A stretch of 22,933 bases of DNA from a virus. The DNA lies in the IMG/VR virus record IMGVR_UViG_3300030329_001682, positions 1 through 22,933 of that record. One strand, given 5' to 3'. The notes under the pieces were generated by a model. The model was not told where the DNA came from. It saw only the letters and a program-made list of their open reading frames with translations, and did not search any database. Position numbers and translations under genes: made by a program. Shown in pieces: positions 1-7,718 of the stretch (positions within the stretch are counted from its first letter, which is position 1; each line of letters opens with the position of its first letter).

Positions 1-1205
1 TCTGGTATGTTTTAACCCGCTACCCGGTCAAAGTGGTCGTAACGGCCCCCACGGCCTCGCAATTGTACGACGCGCTCTTATCGGAAGCAAAGCGCCGGCT
101 GAAGGAAATGCCCCCGGCATTGCGTAATTTGCTGGAAGTGACCACAGACAGGGTCGTCTTGAAGGCAAGTCCCACAGAGGCGTTTGTCTCTGCCAGGACA
201 TCGAGCAAGGAAAAGCCGGAAGCGCTTGCAGGCGTACATAGTGAACACGTTTTATTGATTGTAGACGAAGCCTCTGGCGTGCCGGAAGAGGTGTTTGAAA
301 GCGCCGCAGGCAGCATGAGCGGCCACAGCGCCACAACGCTGTTGCTAGGCAACCCAGTGCGCGGCAACGGCTTCTTTTACCGCACGCATCACGAGCTTGC
401 GCCCGATTGGTGGACGCGCAAGGTCAGCTGCGAAGACAACCCGCTGGTAGCGGAAGACTTTTTGCGCGACATGGCGCTGCGCTACGGCGCGGAAAGTAAT
501 GCTTATAGAGTTAGGGTTTTGGGGGAGTTTCCCCAGGCCGACGAGGATACGCTTATCCCGCTGCACCTGGTCGAATCTGCGATCACACGCGACATTGAGG
601 TATCGCCTTCAGCTGCCGTTGTATGGGGCGTGGATTGCGCGCGCTACGGCTCTGATAAATCTGCTCTGATCAAGCGCAAGGGCGCAACGCTGATCGAGAA
701 GGGCAAGACATGGCGCGACAAGTCCACGATGGAGTTGTCCGGCATAATACTGAATGAATACGAGAGCACGCCGGTCATCGACCGCCCTGCGGAGATATGC
801 GTGGATAGCATTGGCATAGGCGCCGGCGTTGTAGATCGGCTCATCGAGCTTGACCTGCCTGCACGGGGCGTCAATGTCGCGGAAAGCTCCAGCATGAACC
901 AGAAGTATCTGCGCTTGCGCGACGAGCTTTGGGGCAAGGCACGGGAATGGTTTGAGTCCCGTGAATGTGTAATACCGGACGACGCCAACATGGTTGCGGA
1001 ACTTACCGCACCCAGGTTTGCGTTTACCTCGACCGGAAAAATTAGAATTGAATCCAAGGATGAAATGCGAAAACGCGGCATATCATCCCCCGATATCGCG
1101 GATGCGTTTTGTTTGACCTTTGCCAGCAATGCGATTGTTGGCGTGCACGGCAATAAGTACGGATGGCAGACCGCTGTAGAGCCGGATATTAAATACGTCG
1201 TTTAG
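1..1205 (+). CDS. terL: Terminase large subunit (3' part, 5' end outside window)
   Basis: ATP-driven DNA-packaging motor and headful/terminus nuclease. The frame is open to the first base of the window, so the gene starts upstream; the GTG at 33 is internal and the Walker A region lies outside. Visible are a Walker B motif LLIVDEA (nt about 252-272) with the catalytic Glu, a coupling-like segment TTLLLGNP, and a C-terminal RNase H-like nuclease. The nuclease acidic residues are in VWGVDCARYGSD (Asp near nt 633), EICVDSIG (Asp near nt 804) and SPDIADAF (Asp near nt 1092 and 1101). The order ATPase then nuclease is standard for TerL. The stop TAG at 1203-1205 is part of a TAGGAG sequence that serves as ribosome binding site for the next gene. 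No small terminase gene was seen in the window. Confidence 0.95.
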   Translation, partial: WYVLTRYPVKVVVTAPTASQLYDALLSEAKRRLKEMPPALRNLLEVTTDRVVLKASPTEAFVSARTSSKEKPEALAGVHSEHVLLIVDEASGVPEEVFESAAGSMSGHSATTLLLGNPVRGNGFFYRTHHELAPDWWTRKVSCEDNPLVAEDFLRDMALRYGAESNAYRVRVLGEFPQADEDTLIPLHLVESAITRDIEVSPSAAVVWGVDCARYGSDKSALIKRKGATLIEKGKTWRDKSTMELSGIILNEYESTPVIDRPAEICVDSIGIGAGVVDRLIELDLPARGVNVAESSSMNQKYLRLRDELWGKAREWFESRECVIPDDANMVAELTAPRFAFTSTGKIRIESKDEMRKRGISSPDIADAFCLTFASNAIVGVHGNKYGWQTAVEPDIKYVV

Positions 1206-1215
1206 GAGAATGTAG

Positions 1216-1719
1216 ATGCCTGGTCATTATCACAATATGGGTTCTATTTTGGGCCAAAACTACGGCCTGCTGGGCAGCGCAATGCCGCAAATGGGTGCAG
1301 GCATGGGCGTAGGCATTAACCCTGCCGCTGCGGGAAACCCGCTTGGCGACGCCGTCGCGGCGCTCCGCGCAAGGTCAGTCGCTGCAACGCCGCCAGCGGC
1401 GCCGATAGGACCAGGCCGTATGCCACAACCGATGTCTCCCCCGCCAATGATAGACCTGGATGGCGGTCAGCCGCCTGCGCCGACTATGCCGGCTACGGGT
1501 ATGGGCGGCAAGCCGCCACCCCCGTTGTTCTTTGGTGAAAACGCAACATTCCCCGAAACCGGCGCAAATATCAGCAACGCCTGGAAAAACTTATTCTCTA
1601 ATATTGGCGGTTTCTTTGGAGGCGGCGGCTCGCAGTTCCCCAACTGGACCGGCAGCGGCAACACCGCCCTAACTCCCCTGGCCGGCGGAAGAACCGGCAC
1701 TGGGTTCTTTAATTTCTAA
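1216..1719 (+). CDS. Gly/Pro/Met-rich small phage protein, function unknown
   Basis: 167 residues of low complexity, rich in Gly, Pro, Ala and Met, with no enzyme motif. GGAG at 1205-1208 gives a good ribosome binding site seven bases before the ATG. The N-terminus carries the motif NYGLLGS (about residues 14-20), which recurs almost exactly as NFGLLGS at the C-terminus of the 684-residue protein ending at 18732. The C-terminal third has FFGGGGSQFPNW and GRTGTGFFNF. The composition resembles the Gly-rich protein at 18743-19225. Its position between terminase and portal suggests a minor virion or assembly protein; this is inference from context. The stop codon overlaps the next start (TAATG, 1717-1721). 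Confidence 0.75.
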   Translation: MPGHYHNMGSILGQNYGLLGSAMPQMGAGMGVGINPAAAGNPLGDAVAALRARSVAATPPAAPIGPGRMPQPMSPPPMIDLDGGQPPAPTMPATGMGGKPPPPLFFGENATFPETGANISNAWKNLFSNIGGFFGGGGSQFPNWTGSGNTALTPLAGGRTGTGFFNF

Positions 1720-1895
1720 TGGACCCCAACGGCTTCTATGCGGCCTATTGCCGCAAAGTTGGCGATGGTTTCGAGCTTGTGCTGGTCGTAAACGGCTTTA
1801 CCAGCCGCAAGGAAGCGGACGAGTGGCTCATCGATATGATGTCACCCTACCACGACGATATGATGTTACCTGGCCCTACAGACAGCGTTCACTGA
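1719..1895 (+). CDS. 58-residue ORF of unknown function
   Basis: A short reading frame, MDPNGFYAAY...DSVH. Its ATG at 1719-1721 overlaps the stop of the upstream gene (TAATG) and its stop TGA at 1893-1895 overlaps the ATG of the downstream gene (TGATG). Such coupling at both ends is the main evidence that it is real. It fills what would otherwise be a 175-base gap in a tightly packed genome. The sequence has a central hydrophobic strand (FELVLVVNGF) followed by an acidic helix-like segment (SRKEADEWLIDMM), the pattern of a small beta-hairpin plus helix protein. No family was recognised. Probably translationally coupled to both neighbours. Confidence 0.7.
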   Translation: MDPNGFYAAYCRKVGDGFELVLVVNGFTSRKEADEWLIDMMSPYHDDMMLPGPTDSVH

Positions 1896-2773
1896 TGGAA
1901 AACTGGAGATATTACACCGGCCCACACCTTGGCGCCGCCATTGAAAGCATTCCACCCGCATTACATGGATTGCTAACGCATTTCTCGCCGTCTGCGGACA
2001 TGAACGCAATGGTATCCGATGCGCAAAGCGCGGGGCGCAACCTTCGCGCAGGCAATACGGCGCAGGGCTTGCTTGACCTTGGTTATGCGGCAGCAGCGCC
2101 GCTGGGCTTGCTGTTCCCTGGCACCATAAAAGATGTGCGGCGTTTAACTAAGGAAGCCTACGAACAACTCCCTGGTGGTGCATTATTTAAGCCAAGCAAA
2201 AAACGAAGCAAATGGCCTGCTGAAAGGCGGGAGCAATATGCGGATAATTTAGAGTACGTTACAACGCTTCGCCAGGAACGTGATGCCGCGAGAAGAGCAA
2301 GCAGCGATCCTTTAGGGCCAAACCCGTCTACCAATTGGCTAACGGGCGGAGATAGGCTGAAACATAAGCTCGAACAGCAACGTGCAGCATCGTCTGCGGC
2401 CACAAATTTGCAGCGTCTTGATCCTGGGAATTTATGGAACGCCGCGAGGAGAGAAGATGTTAAGCACTGGGCAGATGCTGGAATGGCAAACGCGGCTGTT
2501 GATTATGTCAATCGTGCAAACCTGGAAGCGGTGCCAAGGATTTTGAAGAAAGAAGGGTGGACACTTCGACATAGTTCTGTGGATAAGTCGGGCCGTAAAT
2601 CGAGCCGCTACCTTGTCGCGCCTGACGGCACTGAAGTGCGCTTATCCAACCATTACTTGCCGCCGACTCCGGCGCGAAACCAAAATCCTCGTTGGCATGG
2701 CGAGATCGTGCTTAATGGAGATGAGCCTGTACAGGAAGTGCTGGCGGCAGTCCGAAATTTTTGGGAAAAATAA
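1895..2773 (+). CDS. Modular phage protein; shares N-terminal module with the adjacent ART protein
   Basis: 292 residues from the ATG at 1895, which overlaps the upstream stop; a longer frame from TTG 1748 is rejected because it would run through the 58-residue ORF. Residues about 19-78 (IPPALHGLL ... DLGYAAAAPLGLLFPGTI) resemble residues 39-122 of the next protein (IPPELRGLI ... AAALPMMAFPGTI), so both carry a common N-terminal module ending in FPGTI. The middle is charged and probably helical (residues about 100-190). The C-terminal 75 residues contain SSRYLVAPDG, TEVRLSNHYLP and WHGEIVLN. I compare these tentatively with small domains found in phage and plasmid large polyvalent proteins, whose pattern is S-x-Y ... 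V-R-(I/L)-S-(D/N)-H. The function is unknown. By analogy with its neighbour it may be a virion-carried effector; this is inference. Confidence 0.8.
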   Translation: MENWRYYTGPHLGAAIESIPPALHGLLTHFSPSADMNAMVSDAQSAGRNLRAGNTAQGLLDLGYAAAAPLGLLFPGTIKDVRRLTKEAYEQLPGGALFKPSKKRSKWPAERREQYADNLEYVTTLRQERDAARRASSDPLGPNPSTNWLTGGDRLKHKLEQQRAASSAATNLQRLDPGNLWNAARREDVKHWADAGMANAAVDYVNRANLEAVPRILKKEGWTLRHSSVDKSGRKSSRYLVAPDGTEVRLSNHYLPPTPARNQNPRWHGEIVLNGDEPVQEVLAAVRNFWEK

Positions 2774-2883
2774 AAGTGGGGGAACGAGCGCGGTTTGTTA
2801 CTGCGGGGATTCCCCTTTAGACAGCAACTCCGACGCACCCGAACGCCCAGAAGGCATTTTAAGGTAACCACTGGTAAACAGCA

Positions 2884-4332
2884 ATGGCGAATTTTTTACC
2901 AAACAATAATGCGGGTTTGCTGCAGCCGCCGGTAAATGCGCAACCGCAGGGCTTGTTTGCAAAGCCACGCACGACGTATGAGTCTCTGGAGAGGTTTATA
3001 CCGCCCGAATTGCGCGGCCTTATTCCAAGCTGGCCTAAAGCGTTCCAAAGCCCAGAGAAGACCGCGCTGCTAGGGGCGCAAACGCTTGGGCCGCAAGCTG
3101 ATTTGGCTGCTGGCCTGACAAGTTGGAATAACGCTTGGCGGGGCCTGTTAGATTCAGAGCAGCCGCTATCAAAAAGATTACAGGATTTTGGGGTAGGCAG
3201 CGCATACACCGCTGCGGCCCTACCTATGATGGCTTTTCCTGGCACAATAGCATGGCATGGCACGCCGCATAGATGGGCTGCTGAACCTGGATACCCGCAT
3301 GGTCGCCCACGGCTGGATAAGATGGGTACGGGCGAAGGTGCGCAAGCGTATGGGCGGGGGTTCTACAGTGCGAAAGCGGAAAAGGTAGGCAGGGAATATG
3401 CAGATGCACTCGCGCAGCGCAAGCTGTTGGTCGATGGCGAGGTAGATGATTCGCAAATTTTAAGAACAGCAATAACAAGCTCTGGCAGCCCAGAGGCGCA
3501 CATTCGACGAATAAAAAAAGGTCTAGTAAATAAAAGGCAAAAACTGGAAGAAGCTGATCGTACAGATTTGGGTGGGTTCAGCGAGTACAGTTTATATAAG
3601 CATGAAATTGATTATCTCGAAAACAATATAAAAACCCTTGAACCTTACATAGGTAAAAAAATTGGATTCGGCCAAAGTTCTAACCTCTACAAACTCGACA
3701 TACCTGACGCGGACACGGCTAAGTTTCTTGACTACGACGCGCCGCTGGATGCCCAGCCGCAGGTTGTTAAAGACGCTTTGAAAAAAGAAGGACTTTGGCC
3801 TGACGGGGATACAGACAGAATCAGAGGTGGCGACATATTTCATAATATGAAGGCGCAATTAGGAGAAGACGGTGCAACCGCAGCTTTGCGCGATGCTGAT
3901 GTTCCTGGCTTGCGTTTTCAGGATCAACTGAGCCGTGGCAAGGCTGTTGATTACCCAGGAACTATGAACGCCGTTCGCATAGGATCGAAAACGGCTGAAG
4001 ATTATGGAGTGGGCTACTGGGAAGAATTGAGAAATCTTGTAAGCAAAAGCAGACATTCATTAGAAGAATCGCAGGGAAGAATCCTGAAGGTTATTCGGGA
4101 AAGGCGCAAAGGATGGGATGATCTGAGTACAGACCCCTCTTACCAATACCAAGATTATGCAAAAGACCAAGCTAAAAAATGGCGGTCAATGGAAATTGAC
4201 GCTCAAAGTAAGGGGGTAGCATATGGTGACCCGAGCATAACCCACAACTATGTAACGTGGGATCAGGACGTGCTGAACCGCACCAAGATGTTAGAAATTG
4301 ATGACCAACCCGTTGGATTGCTAGGTAACTAG
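2884..4332 (+). CDS. Probable ADP-ribosyltransferase-domain protein (diphtheria-toxin-like fold), modular
   Basis: 482 residues. Residues 1-122 are a Gly/Pro-rich leader plus the module shared with the preceding protein, ending FPGTI. A putative ADP-ribosyltransferase domain follows. HGTPH places a His at 125, as in the HGT motif of diphtheria toxin. GFYSAKAEKVGREYA places Tyr161 and Tyr172 eleven residues apart, the same spacing as the two NAD-site tyrosines of that toxin. A strand NLYKLDIPD, then DVPGLRFQDQLSRG and, after an insertion of about 90 residues, HNYVTWDQDVL complete the pattern I know from phage polyvalent ART domains. A charged coiled-coil-like insertion (residues about 200-255) follows the Tyr motif. 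The acidic catalytic residue is not assigned; WDQD is the candidate. The C-terminus is VGLLGN. A 110-base gap precedes the gene and no strong ribosome binding site is seen. Targets are unknown. Confidence 0.75.
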   Translation: MANFLPNNNAGLLQPPVNAQPQGLFAKPRTTYESLERFIPPELRGLIPSWPKAFQSPEKTALLGAQTLGPQADLAAGLTSWNNAWRGLLDSEQPLSKRLQDFGVGSAYTAAALPMMAFPGTIAWHGTPHRWAAEPGYPHGRPRLDKMGTGEGAQAYGRGFYSAKAEKVGREYADALAQRKLLVDGEVDDSQILRTAITSSGSPEAHIRRIKKGLVNKRQKLEEADRTDLGGFSEYSLYKHEIDYLENNIKTLEPYIGKKIGFGQSSNLYKLDIPDADTAKFLDYDAPLDAQPQVVKDALKKEGLWPDGDTDRIRGGDIFHNMKAQLGEDGATAALRDADVPGLRFQDQLSRGKAVDYPGTMNAVRIGSKTAEDYGVGYWEELRNLVSKSRHSLEESQGRILKVIRERRKGWDDLSTDPSYQYQDYAKDQAKKWRSMEIDAQSKGVAYGDPSITHNYVTWDQDVLNRTKMLEIDDQPVGLLGN

Positions 4333-4333
4333 A

Positions 4334-6364
4334 ATGGCAAAAATGGACGACACAGAGTTTCACACGATTGTGCGCGGAGAGATCGAGCAGTCGGTCAACT
4401 ATCACGATACCGAACTGCAAAACGACCGCATCGATGCAATGAACTATTACCTGGGGGAACCGCTGGGTAATGAGATCGAGGGCCGCTCGACTGTAATTGC
4501 GACCGAAACGTCGGACGTGATCGAAATGATTATGCCCTCGCTTATGCGTGTGTTTACTTCTACAAACGACTTTGTGCGCTTTGCTCCACGCGGCCCAGAG
4601 GATGTCGCGGCTGCAAAGCAGGCAAGCGACTACGTTAATTTTATTCTGAACAACGATAACGACGGGTTCGTTATTCTGCACAACTGGTTTAAGGATGCGC
4701 TGCTGTTCAAAACCGGAGTTGTGAAGCACTACTACGATGAGAGCGAAGAGCACCACGAGGACAGCTACGAAGGGCTGACCGAACAGGAGTTGACGGCGCT
4801 TCTTGTCGATGACGATGTCGAAGTTCTCGAACAGGACACCCGCATCGAGGGCGAGGAAGTCTTGGATGAGATGGGCAACATCATCCAGCCTGCCCTGGAA
4901 TTATACGATGTTAAAATTCGCAAGACCACACGCAATGGCCGTGTGCGAATTGAAAACGTACCGCCCGAAGAATTTTTATTTAACCAGCACGCCAAAAGTT
5001 TGGATGACTGCCGCTTCACTGCGCACCGCACTTCGATGACAGTCAGCGACCTGGTTGAGATGGGTTACGACCGCGACATGGTTGAAGACCACGCCGGAGC
5101 AAACGAACTGGACAACGACAATGAGCGCCTTGCCCGATTTGAGAACCTTGAAAGTACGGCGCCAGGTTCGCAGTCCAGTGACCCAACGCAGCGCGAGGTG
5201 CTGGTAACAGAGGTATACATCCGCTCCGACTATGACAACGATGGCAAGGCAGAATTGCGTCGTGTTGTATGCCTGGGCGATAGTTATGAGATCGTGGACA
5301 ACGAGCCGTATTACATGATGCCGTTTAGTGTGCTCTCCCCGATACTAATGCCGCACCGCATGGTCGGTCGTTCTTTCGCGGATCTTGTTAAAGATTTGCA
5401 GCAGATCAAAACCGCTTTGACGCGGCAGCTGCTCGACAATGTGTACCAGACAAACAACGCACGCATGGCCGCAGTTGAGGGGCAAGTTAATCTTGATGAC
5501 CTGCTAAGCTCGCGCCCTGGCGGAGTAGTGCGCATGAGAGCGCCGGGAATGGTGCAGCCTATCGCGCCGCCAAGTGTCAGCGATACCGCAATGCCAATGC
5601 TTGCCTACATGGACCAGGTGCGCGAACAACGCACGGGTTTATCAAAAGCGAGCATGGGGCTGGACCCTGACGCGCTGCAAAGCTCAACAGCTACGGCGGT
5701 GGCCGCGACTGTATCGGCTGCGCAGTCAAAGCTCGAAATGGTTGCGCGAGTATTCGCAGAGACAGGTGTGCGCCGCCTAATGACGTGCATATTGCAGATC
5801 GTGCAAAAGAACCAGCAAGGGCCGCGCATGGTTCGCTTGCGCAACGAGTTTGTGAACATGGACCCGCAGATGTGGGAAAATGAATTTGATGTCGAGGTTG
5901 AGGTCGGTCTTGGCACCGGCGCGATTGAGCGGCGCATTGCAGTGCTTGGCGAGATTGCCGATAAGCAAGAGCAGATCATTATGCAGCAGGGGCCGAACAA
6001 TCCCCTGGTTACATTGTCTATGTGGCGCAACACATTAAGCAAGGCCATCGAGCTTGCCGGCTTCAAGGAATCGGATGCGTTCTTTATGGATCCCGATAAT
6101 TTGCCGCCCGAAGTTCAAATGAGATTGGAACAGAAGGCGCAGCAACCTGCTGTAGACCCGGAAGTTGAGGCAGAACGTATGAAAGCCCAGGCAGAGATTG
6201 AACTGAAGCGCGAGAAGCTGAAGGCAGAAATGGAACTGAAGCGCGAAGAGTTGCAAATGAAAATGCAGCTTCGGCAGCAAGAGATGCAGATGGAGGCTCA
6301 GCTGCGCGGCATCGAGGCCCAGGTTGGCGCTAATGTGTCCAGCAACTTGCCCCGTACGCAATGA
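4334..6364 (+). CDS. Portal protein (P22-like)
   Basis: 676 residues, close to the P22 portal (about 725). It forms the dodecameric ring at the head vertex through which DNA is packaged and ejected. The N-terminal half has the typical segments SVNYHDTELQNDRIDAMNYY, GRSTVIATETSDVIEMIMPSL and FVRFAPRGPED, followed by an acidic stretch and the clip/wing/stem region (HRMVGRSFADLV, QIKTALTRQLLDNVY, TGLSKASMGLDP). The last 90 residues form a strongly heptad-like coiled coil (EIELKREKLKAEMELKREEL), comparable to the helical barrel of P22-type portals; a 14-base direct repeat (6200-6213 and 6233-6246) encodes part of it. The start ATG is one base after the upstream stop with no clear ribosome binding site, so coupling is likely. 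The end overlaps the next start by four bases (ATGA). Confidence 0.93.
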   Translation: MAKMDDTEFHTIVRGEIEQSVNYHDTELQNDRIDAMNYYLGEPLGNEIEGRSTVIATETSDVIEMIMPSLMRVFTSTNDFVRFAPRGPEDVAAAKQASDYVNFILNNDNDGFVILHNWFKDALLFKTGVVKHYYDESEEHHEDSYEGLTEQELTALLVDDDVEVLEQDTRIEGEEVLDEMGNIIQPALELYDVKIRKTTRNGRVRIENVPPEEFLFNQHAKSLDDCRFTAHRTSMTVSDLVEMGYDRDMVEDHAGANELDNDNERLARFENLESTAPGSQSSDPTQREVLVTEVYIRSDYDNDGKAELRRVVCLGDSYEIVDNEPYYMMPFSVLSPILMPHRMVGRSFADLVKDLQQIKTALTRQLLDNVYQTNNARMAAVEGQVNLDDLLSSRPGGVVRMRAPGMVQPIAPPSVSDTAMPMLAYMDQVREQRTGLSKASMGLDPDALQSSTATAVAATVSAAQSKLEMVARVFAETGVRRLMTCILQIVQKNQQGPRMVRLRNEFVNMDPQMWENEFDVEVEVGLGTGAIERRIAVLGEIADKQEQIIMQQGPNNPLVTLSMWRNTLSKAIELAGFKESDAFFMDPDNLPPEVQMRLEQKAQQPAVDPEVEAERMKAQAEIELKREKLKAEMELKREELQMKMQLRQQEMQMEAQLRGIEAQVGANVSSNLPRTQ

Positions 6365-6630
6365 ACGAAGGCAAATTGCGCCAGGAAGTAGAGCGCGGCA
6401 ATAAAGCCGAACAGCTGCTGAAAAACGAAATATTTACAGAGACTTTTGACGTGTTGCACCAGCGCTACATCGATGAGCTTGTGTCCACCAAGTCCGATGA
6501 AAGCGAGAAGCGCGAGCGTTTGTATAATGCCGTCACTGCATTGCAGCACGTCAAAGCACATATCGAGTCGGTTGCAACGACCGGCACGATGGCTGCGCAA
6601 CAGATAAATGAAATGTTTAAGCGCAGATGA
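6361..6630 (+). CDS. Small helical phage protein between portal and scaffold
   Basis: 89 residues, charged and predicted almost entirely helical (EGKLRQEVERGNKAEQLL; SEKRERLYNAVTALQHVKAHIES). It overlaps the portal gene by four bases (ATGA), typical of coupled expression. Small helical proteins of this size, with a (D/E)ER.RLY-type segment, are regularly found between portal and scaffold genes in podovirus-like phages. Their role is not known to me. No catalytic motif, membrane segment or signal peptide is visible. It could be an assembly cofactor; that is inference from position only. Confidence 0.8.
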   Translation: MNEGKLRQEVERGNKAEQLLKNEIFTETFDVLHQRYIDELVSTKSDESEKRERLYNAVTALQHVKAHIESVATTGTMAAQQINEMFKRR

Positions 6631-6674
6631 CCAAGCCTACGGGCAGTCCTTGCAACCAAACTGGAGAATAAATT

Positions 6675-7703
6675 ATGGCGGAAGCAATCCCTGATACTGG
6701 GCCTTCCCTTTTAAGTACGGCTGATGCCGTCGAAGAACTTCTCAGCCGAAACGCCCCCACAGAAGAGGATACGGCGCAAAGCGAGGAGACAACTGTTGAG
6801 GAACCGCAAGAGGATTCAACAGAGTTAGAAGCCGACGCCGACGATGAGGCAGAAGCGACCGAAACAGAAGATGCGGAAGAGGAGGACATCGATGACGATG
6901 AACCCGAACTGGAAGCAGCGCCTGTTGAGGTAGAAGAACCCGCACCACCAACCTATCGCGTGTCCACACCGGACGGCGAAGTTGATGTGAGCGTAGACGA
7001 ATTAAAAAGTTCGTATATGCGTCAGGCGGATTACACTCGCAAGACTCAACAAGTCGCGGAAGATCGTAAAACAGTCGAAAGTGAACTTGAGTATGTGCAG
7101 GGCGAGCGAGCACGCTACGCCCAGGGGCTGGAAGAATTGGAGCAAGCCTTAACACAAACGGAACCGGACCAAGCATACTGGGATGGCCTCTATAAGCAGA
7201 ACCCTCTGGAGTACACACGACAGAAGGATTTGATGCGCGACCGGAAGGAAGCACTAGAGAAAGTCCAGGGTGAAAAGCAGCGTGTCCAGATGGAGCAGGC
7301 GCAGCAGTATCAAAAGCAGGCGCGTGACCATATGGAACAACAGCGTGCGCTTTTGCCCGAAATAATCCCAGAATGGCGTGACGCAACTGTCGCGCAAAAC
7401 GAGAAAAAGGAAATCTTTACGCACGCGACCAAGTACGGATTCTCTGAACAGGAGTTGAATAACATATCGGACAGCCGCGCCGTTGCGGTGTTACGCAAGG
7501 CGTATTTGTTCGATGCCTTAATGGAGAAAAAACCGGCAGTGCAGAAGAAAACCAAACAGGCTCCGAAGATGGCAAGGCCAGGCCAACCAAAGTCCAAGCG
7601 CCAAGTCTCTCAAAAGCGAAAGCGTCAGTCTCTCGCTAACGTATCTAAAAACAGTCGCGGCAAGAGCATCGACGCAGCCGTCGATTACTTGCTGCAAAAA
7701 TAG
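6675..7703 (+). CDS. Head scaffolding protein
   Basis: 342 residues with the classic scaffold layout. The N-terminal region is very acidic (residues about 25-95, long Glu/Asp runs), the central part is a coiled coil (residues about 115-240, with QKDLMRDRKEALEKVQGEKQ) and the C-terminus is basic and helical (residues about 280-342, KSKRQVSQKRKRQSLANVSK). In P22-like phages the basic C-terminal helices bind coat protein and direct procapsid assembly. Its location directly before the major capsid gene fits this role. GGAG at 6663-6666 lies nine bases before the ATG. No protease motif was seen, so the scaffold is probably released rather than cleaved by a partner encoded here. Confidence 0.9.
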   Translation: MAEAIPDTGPSLLSTADAVEELLSRNAPTEEDTAQSEETTVEEPQEDSTELEADADDEAEATETEDAEEEDIDDDEPELEAAPVEVEEPAPPTYRVSTPDGEVDVSVDELKSSYMRQADYTRKTQQVAEDRKTVESELEYVQGERARYAQGLEELEQALTQTEPDQAYWDGLYKQNPLEYTRQKDLMRDRKEALEKVQGEKQRVQMEQAQQYQKQARDHMEQQRALLPEIIPEWRDATVAQNEKKEIFTHATKYGFSEQELNNISDSRAVAVLRKAYLFDALMEKKPAVQKKTKQAPKMARPGQPKSKRQVSQKRKRQSLANVSKNSRGKSIDAAVDYLLQK

Positions 7704-7718
7704 AAAGGGGGTGCCGTT

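Noticed and set aside
1748-1894. N-terminal extension of the 1895 gene from TTG 1748
   Set aside because: It would overlap nearly all of the coupled 58-residue ORF; ATG 1895 overlaps a stop codon and gives an N-terminus comparable to that of the next protein's module.
2774-2883. Possible terminator or promoter in the 110-base gap before the ART gene
   Set aside because: GGGGAA near 2778 can pair with TTCCCC near 2810, but the loop is long, the stem has a bulge and the T-run is only three bases. No convincing -35/-10 pair was seen.
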